64,000 nucleotides of DNA from Streptosporangium pseudovulgare. GTDB taxonomy: Bacteria > Actinomycetota > Actinomycetes > Streptosporangiales > Streptosporangiaceae. A program made the translations under genes and the position numbers. Below, one piece after another: positions 1 through 9,110 of the stretch. Position 1 is the stretch's first letter. Each line of letters opens with the position of its first letter. The notes under the pieces are model-generated. The model had not been told where the DNA came from. It did not search any database and saw only the letters and a program-made list of their open reading frames with translations. The stretch covers positions 91,916 to 155,915 of the forward strand of contig NZ_BMQJ01000011.1 in assembly GCF_014648055.1 (NCBI RefSeq), given 5' to 3'.

Positions 1-207
1 CAGCCCGATTCCGAGGAACGACCCCAGAAGGACAAAATTCGTGAAATAACTCAAATGCACGATATTCGAGCCGGTCCACCGGATCAGCGCCAGCTCCAGG
101 AAAAGCATGAACGCGCTGGCCACGACCAGTCTGGGCCGGGCGCCGAGCCAGTGCCGGGAAAAGGCGCCGGAATGCGGTGATGGCGTGGTCTCCGCCGCTG
201 TGGTCAT
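1..207 (-). CDS. Spermidine-synthase-like polytopic membrane protein, N-terminal part
   Basis: Only the first 69 codons lie in the window; the gene runs off the left edge. An ATG at 205-207 (minus strand) opens MTTAAETTPSPHSG, followed by a hydrophobic segment with ELALIRWTGSN and then SYFTNFVLLGSFLGIGL. This ELxLIRWxGSN...YFTNFxLLGSFLGIG pattern is what I know from the first two membrane helices of large actinobacterial proteins annotated as spermidine-synthase-like, in which a membrane domain precedes a methyltransferase-like domain. The soluble domain is not visible, so function is not assignable. It is divergent from the subtilase gene, with 172 bp between the two starts. Confidence 0.55.
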   Translation of the reverse strand, partial: MTTAAETTPSPHSGAFSRHWLGARPRLVVASAFMLFLELALIRWTGSNIVHLSYFTNFVLLGSFLGIGL

Positions 208-379
208 GCCGGACAACCTAGTGACCGCCGCGTCCCCGCGAAAGGAAAACGGCCCCGGCGATTTGCCGGTGTAAACGGGAGAAGATACCGGTCGGAGTTG
301 TTATGAACGGCTGGACGCGCCCGGCGGAAATGGAGGAACGTGGGATGGCCCGTTCCCTTCGGTTTCCCGGTGGTGCGTC

Positions 380-1738
380 ATGCGCGTCCTCATCCAGCTC
401 CGCCCCTCCCCCGACGTCGTCGCGGCCGTGGCCGACCCCGGCGCGACCGCGACCACGGCCGACGTCGCCGACGGCCTGCCCGGCGTCGCGCTGGACCACT
501 CCTTCACCCCGGTCGCCGTCCCGCGCCCCGTGCCGGCGACCGGCGGCGACCCGCTGTCGCTGAACCAGGCGCTGACCTTCTCGCTCGCCGCCGAGGACGC
601 CACCGTGATGGTCCGCGGTGAGATCTCCGACGACGAGCTGTCCACCCGCCTGACACTGCTGCCCGCGCTGCACCGCGACGTCGTGGGGGTCTTCGCCGAC
701 CCGGTCATCGAGCCCAACCCCACCTGCGGCGGCGACGGCCCGGTGGGCGACTGGCACGACGTGGAGCGGCTGCTGGACGTCGCCGGGCTGGGCGCCGAGG
801 GCATGGACGGCTCCGGCGTCGCCCTCGCGGTGCTGGACACCGGCATCAACACCGCCCACGTCACCGGCCGTCTCGGTCGCGACCTCACCCTGGACGCCAC
901 GCGGAGCTGGAACCCCGACGGGGTGCACGGCACCCCGGGCGGTTTCCCCGTCGACCACGGCTCGATGTGCGCGTTCGACGCGCTGATCGCCGCGCCGCGC
1001 GCAACGCTGCTCGACCTGCCCGTGCTGCTCTCCCGCAGGCCGGGCGGCTCGGCCCTGGACGGCATGCTGTCGGACGCGGTGGCCGCCTTCGCCCACCTGC
1101 GCACCGTCCTGGAGGCGCAGCCCGCCGGGTCGCGGGCCCTGGTGATCACCAACAGCTGGGGGTCGTTCTCCCCGCGCTGGGACTTCCCCGTCGGCCACCC
1201 CGGCAACTACTCCGACAACCCCGCCCACCCCTTCAACCTCATCGTCTCCAGCCTGGAGCAGGCCGGCGCGGACGTGCTGTTCGCCGCGGGCAACTGCGGG
1301 CGCGAGTGCCGCGACAGCCGGTGCGCCTACCCGGACCGGCCGATCACGGGCGCCAACTCCCACCCGGGCGTGCTGTCCATCGGCGGGGTGGACACCGCCG
1401 GGGAGCGGGTCGGCTACTCCTCCCAGGGCCCCGGCCGGCTCACCTCCCGCAAGCCCGACATCTGCTCCTACACCCACTTCTCCGGCTCCGGGGCCTTCGG
1501 CGACCGTGAGCCCGACTCCGGCACCTCGGCCGCCTGCCCGGTCGCCGCCGGGGTGGTCGCGGCCGTGCGCACGGTGTGGCCGGCCTCCCGGCTCGCCCCG
1601 GCGCAGCTGCGCACCCTGCTGCGCCGTACCGCCGACGACCGCAGCGACGTCGGGTTCGACTTCGACTACGGCTACGGCGTCATCGACGCCTCCGGGGTCA
1701 TCTCCTCATTGCGCCGCCGGGCGGCGCGCGTAGCGTGA
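380..1738 (+). CDS. S8 family serine peptidase (subtilase), no signal peptide
   Basis: A 452-aa subtilisin-fold peptidase. The catalytic triad is readable: Asp153 in AVLDTGIN, His193 in VDHGSMCAF, Ser383 in SGTSAACPVAAG, and the oxyanion Asn305 in FAAGNCG. The His motif is unusual (HGSMCAFDAL rather than HGTxVAG). The first 130 residues do not look like a Sec or Tat signal (MRVLIQLRPSPD), so the enzyme is predicted cytoplasmic, which is uncommon for subtilases. Two Cys-containing stretches (GNCGRECRDSRCAYP) follow the oxyanion site. The start has only a weak ribosome site; an upstream start is possible. A 77-aa gene begins 6 bp after the stop, so the two are probably co-expressed. Substrate unknown. 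Confidence 0.9.
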   Translation: MRVLIQLRPSPDVVAAVADPGATATTADVADGLPGVALDHSFTPVAVPRPVPATGGDPLSLNQALTFSLAAEDATVMVRGEISDDELSTRLTLLPALHRDVVGVFADPVIEPNPTCGGDGPVGDWHDVERLLDVAGLGAEGMDGSGVALAVLDTGINTAHVTGRLGRDLTLDATRSWNPDGVHGTPGGFPVDHGSMCAFDALIAAPRATLLDLPVLLSRRPGGSALDGMLSDAVAAFAHLRTVLEAQPAGSRALVITNSWGSFSPRWDFPVGHPGNYSDNPAHPFNLIVSSLEQAGADVLFAAGNCGRECRDSRCAYPDRPITGANSHPGVLSIGGVDTAGERVGYSSQGPGRLTSRKPDICSYTHFSGSGAFGDREPDSGTSAACPVAAGVVAAVRTVWPASRLAPAQLRTLLRRTADDRSDVGFDFDYGYGVIDASGVISSLRRRAARVA

Positions 1739-1743
1739 GGAAC

Positions 1744-1977
1744 ATGGTTCTCGTCACCGTACGGCTCGCGCCCAGGGCGACCCTCGAACAGGCCATGCGC
1801 CGCCTGAAGCTGTCGGAGAAGGACGTCGACACCGGCTACGGCCTGGTGCTCATCGACCCCGGCGAGGACCTGTACGGCCTGCGCGTGAGCGAGGCCGCCG
1901 CCCGGCGGATCGACCCGTCCGCCGGCGGCGGCCCGTACGCCGACCCCCGCATCGAACCGTACGGCCCGCCGGACTAG
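1744..1977 (+). CDS. Small 77-aa protein paired with the subtilase
   Basis: Begins with ATG 6 bp downstream of the subtilase stop codon and encodes a 77-residue soluble protein (MVLVTVRLAPRATLEQ... ending RIEPYGPPD). I do not recognise a family. The first half looks like an alpha/beta fold, with VTVRL, a helix with EQAMRRLKL, then GYGLVLIDP and YGLRVSEAAARR. There are no Cys residues and no membrane segment. The tight coupling to a cytoplasmic subtilase suggests an inhibitor, adaptor or substrate-recognition partner; this is inference from position only. Third codon positions are strongly G/C, which supports real coding. Confidence 0.6.
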   Translation: MVLVTVRLAPRATLEQAMRRLKLSEKDVDTGYGLVLIDPGEDLYGLRVSEAAARRIDPSAGGGPYADPRIEPYGPPD

Positions 1978-2067
1978 CCCCCGTCCTCGTGGGTCGCCCC
2001 GCCCGCCGGGACCGCCCGGACGGCCCGCCGCCATGGGGGCACCCGGTCGGGCCCCGCGGCCGGAGGG

Positions 2068-2807
2068 TCAGGCGTTGGCGCGGTTGAAGACCCGCGTGCC
2101 GACCGCCACGCACACCGCGGACAGGGCGAGCGCCACCCCGACCCCGACGCCCACGGCCGCCGTGGCGTAGTGCCCGGCGAACAGGTCGCGGACGGCCTCG
2201 ACGACGTGCCGGAACGGGGTGGCCCGCGACACGGCGTCCAGCCAGGCCGGCGCCATCGACATCGGCAGGAACGCCCCCGACAGCAGGATCAGCGGGACGA
2301 CCACGGTGCTGACCACGGGTGCGAACAGGTCGGGGTCGAGGGTGAGCGCGATCGCGTTGGACAGCGCGGCCAGGCTGACCCCGAGCAGCGCCATGATCGC
2401 CAGCCCGGCCAGCACTCCGGGCAGCGGGGCCCGCAGGCCGAAGGCGTAGCCCAGCGCGATCAGCAGGACCGACTGGATGAGCAGGATCAGCGAGCTGCCC
2501 AGCACCCGGCCCAGCAGCAGGGCGACCCGGTGGGCCGGGGTGACGCGGAGCCGCTCCAGCACGCCGGAGCGCAGGTCGAAGACAATGCCGAACCCGGCCA
2601 TGCCCGCGCTGAGCAGGCTCACCTGGACCAGCAGCCCGGGCACCAGGGTCTCCCAGGTGCCGATCGTGGCGAACAGCGGCCCGAACAGCACCAGGTACAG
2701 CAGCGGCTGCATGACCCCGAACAGGATGCCGACCTTCTGCCGCAGCAGGATGCGCACGTTGTGCCGGAAGACCAGCCAGGTCTCGCGGATGACGTCCATC
2801 GGACTCC

Positions 2808-2811
<4 letters not shown>
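2068..2811 (-). CDS. ABC-2 type transporter permease (DrrB-like)
   Basis: A 247-aa integral membrane protein with about six hydrophobic helices, for example VGILFGVMQPLLYLVLFGPLF and LLIQSVLLIALGYAFGL. It has the ABC-2 permease layout of an N-terminal cytoplasmic stretch followed by the membrane bundle. It is the partner of the ATPase gene immediately upstream: its GTG start overlaps the ATPase stop by 4 bp (GTGA), indicating translational coupling. An ATG four codons further in (2798-2800), preceded by AGGAG, is an alternative start. Family members export hydrophobic drugs, antibiotics or lipids. No biosynthetic genes are nearby, so efflux of an external toxin, controlled by the divergent TetR protein, is the likelier role. 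Confidence 0.88.
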
Positions 2812-3728
<917 letters not shown>

Positions 3729-3794
3729 TCGATCGCCTCCATCTTGAAGTCGCCCCAAAAATAGAGTGACTTAAAAATTTCTGCAACATCTAAA
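3729..3794. promoter_or_regulatory. Divergent promoter region, ABC exporter / TetR regulator
   Basis: A 66-bp spacer between two divergent starts is the most AT-rich stretch in the neighbourhood (AAAAATAGAGTGACTT followed by AAAAATTT). It must hold both promoters and, by analogy with other TetR-exporter pairs, the TetR operator. No clean long palindrome was found. The TetR start has no visible Shine-Dalgarno, so its transcript may be leaderless. Confidence 0.45.
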
Positions 3795-4439
3795 ATGACC
3801 GGCATGAGCGAGGGACTGCGCGCGCGCAAGAAGCGGGAGACCCGCCTGCGCATCTCCGACATCGCGACGGGGCTGTTCATGGCCCGGGGGTTCGACAACG
3901 TGACGGTGGCCGACGTCGCCCGGGCCGCCGACGTCTCGGTCAACACGGTCTTCAACTACTTCGCCACCAAGGAGGACCTGCTCCTCGACCGGGCGCCCGA
4001 GGTCGAGGACCTGCTCGCCCGGGTGGTGCGGGAGCGCGAACCCGGGGAGACCCCCGTGACCGCGGTGCTTCGCGACTTCCTGGACGCGCTGGAGACCGGC
4101 CACTACCGCTACGGGTTCCACGAGGCCGGCGACGACTTCCTCCGCATGGTCGAGACCAGCCCCAGCCTGGTCGCCCGGGTGCGGGAGATGGGCGAGACGC
4201 GGGAGCGGAGGCTCGCCGAGGCGATCGCAGAGGAGGCCGGCGCCGATCCCGACGACCTGACCCCCGCCCTGGTCGCCGCGCAGATCAACGCGGTGCTGCG
4301 CACCGTGGTGAACCACGCCGTACGGCGCATGATCGCCGGGGAACGGGCCGACGACATCCTCCCGGACCTGCGCGAGCGGGCCGAGCAGGCGTTCGGCCTG
4401 CTGGAGTCGGGGATCGGCGGGCGCTACACCCGGCGGTGA
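3795..4439 (+). CDS. TetR/AcrR family transcriptional regulator
   Basis: A 214-aa protein with a typical TetR N-terminal helix-turn-helix: RKKRETRLRISDIATGLFMARGFDNVTVADVARAADVSVNTVFNYFATKEDLL. The C-terminal half is helical and variable, as expected for a ligand-binding domain. It is divergent from, and 66 bp away from, the DrrAB-like exporter genes, the classical arrangement for a repressor that releases its exporter when it binds the exported compound. The ATG at 3795 lacks a Shine-Dalgarno; the ATG three codons on (3804) is an alternative. The ligand cannot be predicted. Confidence 0.9.
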   Translation: MTGMSEGLRARKKRETRLRISDIATGLFMARGFDNVTVADVARAADVSVNTVFNYFATKEDLLLDRAPEVEDLLARVVREREPGETPVTAVLRDFLDALETGHYRYGFHEAGDDFLRMVETSPSLVARVREMGETRERRLAEAIAEEAGADPDDLTPALVAAQINAVLRTVVNHAVRRMIAGERADDILPDLRERAEQAFGLLESGIGGRYTRR

Positions 4440-4595
4440 CCCGCCCGGCGGCGATGAGTCCGATGGCCTCCTCCGCCGCGATCCGCCCGGCAGCGGTCTC
4501 CCTGCCGCGACCGGCCCGGCGGCGGCTCCCCGGCCGCCCGGGGGCCGGGCGTCGCCGTACGACGACCACCGCCGAAGAGTGGATCATCCGGCGAT

Positions 4596-5639
4596 ATGAT
4601 CATCCGGCACCTCGTCCCCTCACGACCCACGGAGCCGTCAGTGCCGGTGCGCGAGCGCGTCCGCACCTTCCTGGAGACCCCCTACCTCCAGCGGATCATC
4701 ATCGCGGTCATCGTGATCAACGCGGCCACCCTGGGGCTGGAGACATCGGCCACCGTCACCGACCGGTACGGCACGGCGCTGGCGGTCGTGGACCACGCCG
4801 CGCTGTACATCTTCGTGGCCGAGCTGGCGGCCAAGGTCTACGCCCAGCGCCTGCGCTTCCTCCGCGACCCGTGGAACCTGTTCGACACCGCGATCGTGGC
4901 GCTGTCCCTGCTGCCCGTGGCCAACGGGCTGTCGGTGCTGCGGGCGCTGCGCATCCTGCGCGCGCTGCGGCTCATCTCGGTGGTGCCGAGCCTGCGCCGG
5001 GTGGTGACGGCCCTGCTGACCGCGGTGCCCGGAATGACGTCGATCGTGCTGCTGCTCGGCCTGGTGCTCTACGTCGCGGCGGTGATGGGCACGAAGCTCT
5101 ACCACCTCACCGCGCCCGACTACTTCGGCGACCTGCCCACCTCGCTGTTCACGCTGTTCCAGATGATGACGGGGGACGGCTGGTCCGACATCACCCGCGA
5201 CGTGATGGACGAACACCCGTCGGCGTGGCTCTTCTTCGTGATGTTCATGCTGGTCTGCACGTTCGTGGTGCTGAACCTCTTCATCGCGGTGGTCGTCAAC
5301 GCGATGGAGGAGGAGGCCTCCGGGGAGACGGCCCGGGCGACCCGCAGCCTCGAGGCGGCCGTGCTGGCGGAGCTGTCGGCGCTACGGGCGGAGGTGCGGG
5401 AACTACGCGAGCGGACCCCGGTGGGAACCGCAGCGAGGGGGCGGGCCGCCGCGGAACCGGTCGCCGCGGTGACGGCCGCCGCCGGGCCCGTCGCCGCCGG
5501 GCCGGTCGCCACGGAGGTCGTCGGCACGGAGCCGGCCGCCGCCGGGCCCGTCGCCGCGGGGCCGGGCCCGCGGAGCCGATCACCCCGGGACCGCTCGTCA
5601 CGGGGCCGCTCGTCGCGGGGCGCGCGGGGCCGGAGATGA
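4596..5639 (+). CDS. Voltage-gated cation channel (NavBac-like, Ca-channel-like filter)
   Basis: A 347-aa ion-transport-domain protein with six transmembrane helices (S1-S6). S4 carries the voltage-sensor arginines at every third position (VLRALRILRALRLISVVPSLRR). The pore has the filter TGDGWSD at residues 192-198, and S6 is FVMFMLVCTFVVLNLFIAVVVNAMEE. Bacterial sodium channels such as NaChBac carry LESW here; Gly at position 4 and Asp at positions 3 and 7 resemble calcium-channel repeats. The C-terminal ~90 residues are low complexity (repeated AAAGPVAAG, then an Arg/Ser-rich end). A direct repeat GATCATCCGGC flanks the ATG; the start is uncertain and GTG 4641 is an alternative. The gene is convergent with the S4 gene, with 4 bp between stops. 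Confidence 0.88.
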   Translation: MIIRHLVPSRPTEPSVPVRERVRTFLETPYLQRIIIAVIVINAATLGLETSATVTDRYGTALAVVDHAALYIFVAELAAKVYAQRLRFLRDPWNLFDTAIVALSLLPVANGLSVLRALRILRALRLISVVPSLRRVVTALLTAVPGMTSIVLLLGLVLYVAAVMGTKLYHLTAPDYFGDLPTSLFTLFQMMTGDGWSDITRDVMDEHPSAWLFFVMFMLVCTFVVLNLFIAVVVNAMEEEASGETARATRSLEAAVLAELSALRAEVRELRERTPVGTAARGRAAAEPVAAVTAAAGPVAAGPVATEVVGTEPAAAGPVAAGPGPRSRSPRDRSSRGRSSRGARGRR

Positions 5640-5643
5640 CCGG

Positions 5644-6258
5644 TCAGCGGGAGTAGTACTCCACCACGAGCTGCTCGTCCACCGGGACGGCGATCTGCTC
5701 GCGCCGCGGGCGGTCGAGCAGGGTGAACGTCAGGTCGGCGTGGTCGACCGACAGGTAGGGGGCGATCCGCTCGTCGGCGTGGATCCCCTCGGCCGCGGCG
5801 ACGAACGGCTGCATCGCCCGTGACCTGGGCCGCACCGAGACGACCTGTCCGGGCTTGACCAGGTAGCTGGGGATGTCCGCCTTGCGGCCGTCCACGGTGA
5901 TGTGCCCGTGCGCGACGTACTGGCGGGCGGCGTAGATCGACGGCGCGAGGCCGGCGCGCAGGACCAGCGAGGCCAGGCGGCTCTCCAGGATGGCCACCAG
6001 CTCGGCGCCGGAACGGCCGCTGCCGCGGTGCGCCAGGTCCCAGTAGCGGCGCATCTGCCGTTCGGAGACGTCGTAGTACCAGCGCAGCTTCTGCTTCTCC
6101 ATCAGCTGCAGGCTGTAGTTGCTCGCCTGGTGCCGGCGGGTCTGCCGGCCGTGCTCGCCCGGCGGGTAGGGGCGCTCCTCGAAGTAGCGGACCGCCTTGC
6201 GGGTCAACGGGACGCCCGCCCGGCGGGACAGGCGCACCTTGGGTCCGGTGTAGCGCAT
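5644..6258 (-). CDS. rpsD: 30S ribosomal protein S4 (stand-alone, cysteine-free)
   Basis: A 204-aa S4 protein. The N-terminal domain reads MRYTGPKVRLSRRAGVPLTRKAV, followed by PYPPGEHG and EKQKLRWYYDVSERQMRRYW. The S4 RNA-binding motif is present (ESRLASLVLRAGL, ARQYVAHGHITVDGRKADIPSY), and the C-terminus is the typical DEQLVVEYYSR. No zinc-binding cysteines are present. I chose the ATG at 6256-6258 because GAGGGAG lies just upstream. S4 binds 16S rRNA and nucleates 30S assembly. The gene stands alone, outside a ribosomal operon, and its upstream region carries two DtxR-type boxes, so it may be a conditional paralogue; whether another rpsD exists cannot be seen here. Confidence 0.93.
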   Translation of the reverse strand: MRYTGPKVRLSRRAGVPLTRKAVRYFEERPYPPGEHGRQTRRHQASNYSLQLMEKQKLRWYYDVSERQMRRYWDLAHRGSGRSGAELVAILESRLASLVLRAGLAPSIYAARQYVAHGHITVDGRKADIPSYLVKPGQVVSVRPRSRAMQPFVAAAEGIHADERIAPYLSVDHADLTFTLLDRPRREQIAVPVDEQLVVEYYSR

Positions 6259-6289
6259 GACAACTCCCTCTCGTTGCGGTAAGAATTGA

Positions 6290-6323
6290 TTAGGCAAGCC
6301 TTAGTTAGGTAAGCCTAAGCTAC
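6290..6323. promoter_or_regulatory. Two overlapping DtxR/IdeR-type iron boxes
   Basis: Box 2 at 6305-6323 reads TTAGGTAAGCCTAAGCTAC and matches the DtxR/IdeR consensus TWAGGTWAGSCTWACCTWA at 17 of 19 positions by my count. Box 1 at 6290-6308 (TTAGGCAAGCCTTAGTTAG) matches at 15. The box starts are 15 bp apart. They lie between the divergent rpsD and DUF2470 starts and can regulate either or both. Confidence 0.75.
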
Positions 6324-6359
6324 CTGACATCGTTCGCCGATCTCAAGGAGGGCCGGGTC

Positions 6360-7124
6360 ATGCAGCGCCCCGTCACCGCCCCGCCGATCCCGGAGCGGAT
6401 CCGCACCCTGGCCGCCGCGGCGGCCCCGACCCACGTCTCCTTCGCCGGCACGGCCCGGCCCGCCGTCCCCGCCCGGGGAGGCGTGGACGGCGCGGGCCGC
6501 CCGGTGCTGCTGGTCCGGCCCGGCGACCCCCTGTACGGCGCGCGCGACGAACCCGCGGTCACCGTGGATCTGGTGGCGAGCCGCCGCCTGGGCGGGCACG
6601 AGACGGCGCGGGGTCTGCTCAAGGTGCAGGGCTGGGCGCAGGCCGTACCCGCCGCCGAGGCGCGCGAGGCCGCGGTGGCGATCGCGGGGCACTGCCCGGA
6701 CGAGGCGCTGTTCGACGTCCTGGAGGATCTCGCCGCCCCGGCCGGCGGGGGACGCCCGGAGGGCACGGGCGCGCCGCGGCTGCTCCGCGTGGACGTGGGG
6801 CAGGTGGTGTACCTGACCGGCGGCGAGTCAGGGGTGGTCGACGCCGAGGACTATCTGCGCGCCGTGCCCGACCCGCTGTCCGAGCCGGCCGAGCGCATGC
6901 TCGCCCACGTCAACGACACCCATCGCCGACAACTCACCGACGCCCTGTGTTCCCTGCTCGGCGCTCCGGTGCGCGAGGTGTGGCTGTGGGAGCTCGACCG
7001 GTACGGGGCGACCGTCCGCCACGGCGCCGACCGGCCCGCGCTGGTCCGCCTCCCCTGGCCCGCCCCCGTAGCCTGCGCCCGCTCCCTGGAACACGCCGTG
7101 CACGGCCTCCTCTGCCACCGCTGA
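6360..7124 (+). CDS. DUF2470 domain protein (HugZ-like, iron/heme-linked)
   Basis: A 254-aa soluble protein. The N-terminal part has a pyridoxamine-oxidase-like split-barrel character (AAAAAPTHVSFAGTARPAVPARGG). The C-terminal ~80 residues match DUF2470: ERMLAHVNDTHRRQLTDALCSLL, then REVWLWELDRYGATVRHG and LVRLPWP. Proteins of this architecture are related to HugZ heme-utilisation proteins and in actinomycetes often lie in iron regulons. The two DtxR boxes 40-70 bp upstream agree with this. AAGGAGG lies 9 bp before the ATG. An iron- or heme-related role is inferred from domain and operator; activity is not known. Confidence 0.82.
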   Translation: MQRPVTAPPIPERIRTLAAAAAPTHVSFAGTARPAVPARGGVDGAGRPVLLVRPGDPLYGARDEPAVTVDLVASRRLGGHETARGLLKVQGWAQAVPAAEAREAAVAIAGHCPDEALFDVLEDLAAPAGGGRPEGTGAPRLLRVDVGQVVYLTGGESGVVDAEDYLRAVPDPLSEPAERMLAHVNDTHRRQLTDALCSLLGAPVREVWLWELDRYGATVRHGADRPALVRLPWPAPVACARSLEHAVHGLLCHR

Positions 7125-7346
7125 CCGCCCCCGCTCCACCGGCGGCCCGTACGGCGAGAGCGTCCGGCGCGTACGGACACCGGGATGCGACGGGCGTCAC
7201 GGCGCCCGGACGGCGAAGGCGCCCGGCGGGGCCGCCGGCCTCACGGGCGGCTCATGCCGGAGCCGCCCCGCGCGACCCCGGGAAAACGGTGTCGTTCTCA
7301 CCGTCACCCGGGAATCGGGCAGAGGACATCATTCCAAAACGGACCG

Positions 7347-7925
7347 TCAGTTACCGGCCGCCACCTCGCTGGTGCTCCGGATCACCTGGTCGACGAATCC
7401 GTACTCCTTCGCCTCGGCGGCGGTGAACCAGCGGTCGCGGTCGGAGTCCGCCTCGATCCGCTCCAGCGGCTGGCCGGTGTGGTAGGCGATCCGCTCGCGC
7501 AGCATCTGCTTGGTGTAGAGCATCTGCTCGGCCTGGATGGCGATGTCGCTGGCGGTGCCGCCGACGCCGCCGGACGGCTGGTGCATCATGACGCGGGCGT
7601 GCGGCAGCACGTACCGCTTGCCGGGCGCACCGGCGCACAGCAGGAACTGCCCCATCGACGCCGCCAGGCCCATGCCGACGGTGGCGACGTCGTTGGGGAC
7701 GTACTGCATGACGTCGTAGATCGCCATCCCCGCCGAGACGGAACCGCCCGGCGAGTTGATGTAGAGCCAGATGTCACGCTCACCGTCGCCGGCGGCCAGC
7801 AGCAGCAGCTCGCCGCAGATCCGGTTGGCCACCTCGTCGTTCACCTCGGTTCCGAGCACGACGATCCGCTGGCGCAGCAGCCGCTGGTACAGCGGGTCCT
7901 CGAACACGGGCTGTGGGTTGGTCAA
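7347..7925 (-). CDS. clpP: ATP-dependent Clp protease proteolytic subunit
   Basis: A 192-aa ClpP. The catalytic Ser is in [11 protein letters not shown], His in MMHQPSGG, and the Asp lies in the C-terminal [14 protein letters not shown] region. [17 protein letters not shown] is the diagnostic ClpP stretch. The start is a TTG at 7923-7925 preceded by AGGTGA. There is no long propeptide. The gene stands alone and is not paired with a second clpP or clpX, unlike the housekeeping clpP1-clpP2-clpX arrangement of actinomycetes, so it may be one of the accessory ClpP paralogues. The 222 bp downstream (7125-7346) show no gene. Confidence 0.95.
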   Translation of the reverse strand: MTNPQPVFEDPLYQRLLRQRIVVLGTEVNDEVANRICGELLLLAAGDGERDIWLYINSPGGSVSAGMAIYDVMQYVPNDVATVGMGLAASMGQFLLCAGAPGKRYVLPHARVMMHQPSGGVGGTASDIAIQAEQMLYTKQMLRERIAYHTGQPLERIEADSDRDRWFTAAEAKEYGFVDQVIRSTSEVAAGN

Positions 7926-8150
7926 CTCTTTTCACCTGCCTCACATATCGGGAATCCACCGACGTACGTCTGATGAATCGCTGCCGACGATAACGCCGCC
8001 CGGAACGGAGTTCCGGGCCCGTTCGCTGTGGGCGCTTTCCGCTCACAGCGCAGCGTCGCCGGAAGAACGCGACGGCGCCGGACGCGACACGGGGAAAGGC
8101 GGGTCCCCCGGCGGGAGGGCGGCGCCTTCCTGTGTGATGATGGCCGCATC

Positions 8151-8831
8151 ATGCCCGCCACCGAGCCCGTTCCCGCGACCGCGCTCTTCCGCCTCGCCCG
8201 CTCCGCGGCCTTCGCCGCCGTGGCGCTGGGGCTGAGCGCCGGGGCGCACGCGTTCGCCGGAGGCACGGTCACGGCCTGGGGCGCGGCGGGCGGGCTGGCG
8301 CTGGCGTTCGCGGCGGCCCTTCCGGCGACCGGCCGCGAGCGCGGCCTGGGGATGATCCTGCCGCTCCTGACCGGCGTGCAGGCCGCGCTGCACCTGCTGT
8401 TCGCGGTGACGGCCCCGGCCACCTGCCACGTCGTGCCGCCGGGGCCGTTCCCCGGTACGGCCGGACCGGGGCCGTACGCCGGCCTGACCGCGCCGCCCGG
8501 TTCGCTTCCGGACCCGCTCGCCGCCGTGGACCCGATGGCGGGCATGGCCGGGCACTCGGGGCTGGTCCCGGGCCTGGCGATGCTGGTCATGCACGGCTGG
8601 GCCATCGGGCTGACCGCGCTGTGGCTGGCCCGCGGGGAGGCACTGCTCTGGGCGGTGCTCCGGCGGCTCGGCGCCCGGTTCACGCCGGTCCTCGCCGGTG
8701 AGCCGTCCCCGGTCCCGAGGAAGCCCTCGGGCACGCCCCGCCGCGACGGCCCCGCCGTCCCGCGTCGCTCCTCGCTGCGGCACGCGGTCAGCAGACGCGG
8801 CCCTCCGGCGCCCGCGGCGTTCCTTCTCTGA
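8151..8831 (+). CDS. Small polytopic membrane protein of the copper/DyP cluster
   Basis: A 226-aa protein with four to five hydrophobic helices (FAAVALGLSAGAHAFAGG, GGLALAFAAALPATG, PLLTGVQAALHLLFAVTA, LAMLVMHGWAIGLTALWLARG) and a long Arg/Pro/Ser-rich tail. Met and His residues cluster in the membrane-proximal loop (DPMAGMAGHSGLVPGLAMLVMHG), compatible with metal handling. An equivalent small membrane protein lies between the copper chaperone and DyP peroxidase genes in Streptomyces lividans/coelicolor, which supports membership in the same pathway. Its biochemical role is unknown. The 279 bp that follow show no convincing gene. Confidence 0.65.
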   Translation: MPATEPVPATALFRLARSAAFAAVALGLSAGAHAFAGGTVTAWGAAGGLALAFAAALPATGRERGLGMILPLLTGVQAALHLLFAVTAPATCHVVPPGPFPGTAGPGPYAGLTAPPGSLPDPLAAVDPMAGMAGHSGLVPGLAMLVMHGWAIGLTALWLARGEALLWAVLRRLGARFTPVLAGEPSPVPRKPSGTPRRDGPAVPRRSSLRHAVSRRGPPAPAAFLL

Positions 8832-9110
8832 CATCTCCGGCGGCGTCTTCCGGCTGACCGCCCACCGGTCGCCCACCGGCCGCCCGCCGACGTTCGCGGC
8901 GGCCCCGGCACGGCCCGCTCCGCGTGGCTCCCGCACGGCCGGGCGCACGACCCGGCCCACCGGCCCGTCCGCGTACGGCACCGGCGTCCCGCCGTGATCG
9001 CTTCATTCCATCTCTCCGGCATCGAGGCGCCCCCTGCGCCTCCCGGCGCTCCCGCGGCGTGCAGAGCACCGCTCCGCCGCGGCGCCGTACCGTCTTCGAA
9101 AGGCATTTCC

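Noticed and set aside
6290..6323. Zur (zinc) box for the cysteine-free S4 gene
   Set aside because: The sequence matches the DtxR/IdeR consensus; the TGAAAATNATTTTCA-type Zur pattern is absent.
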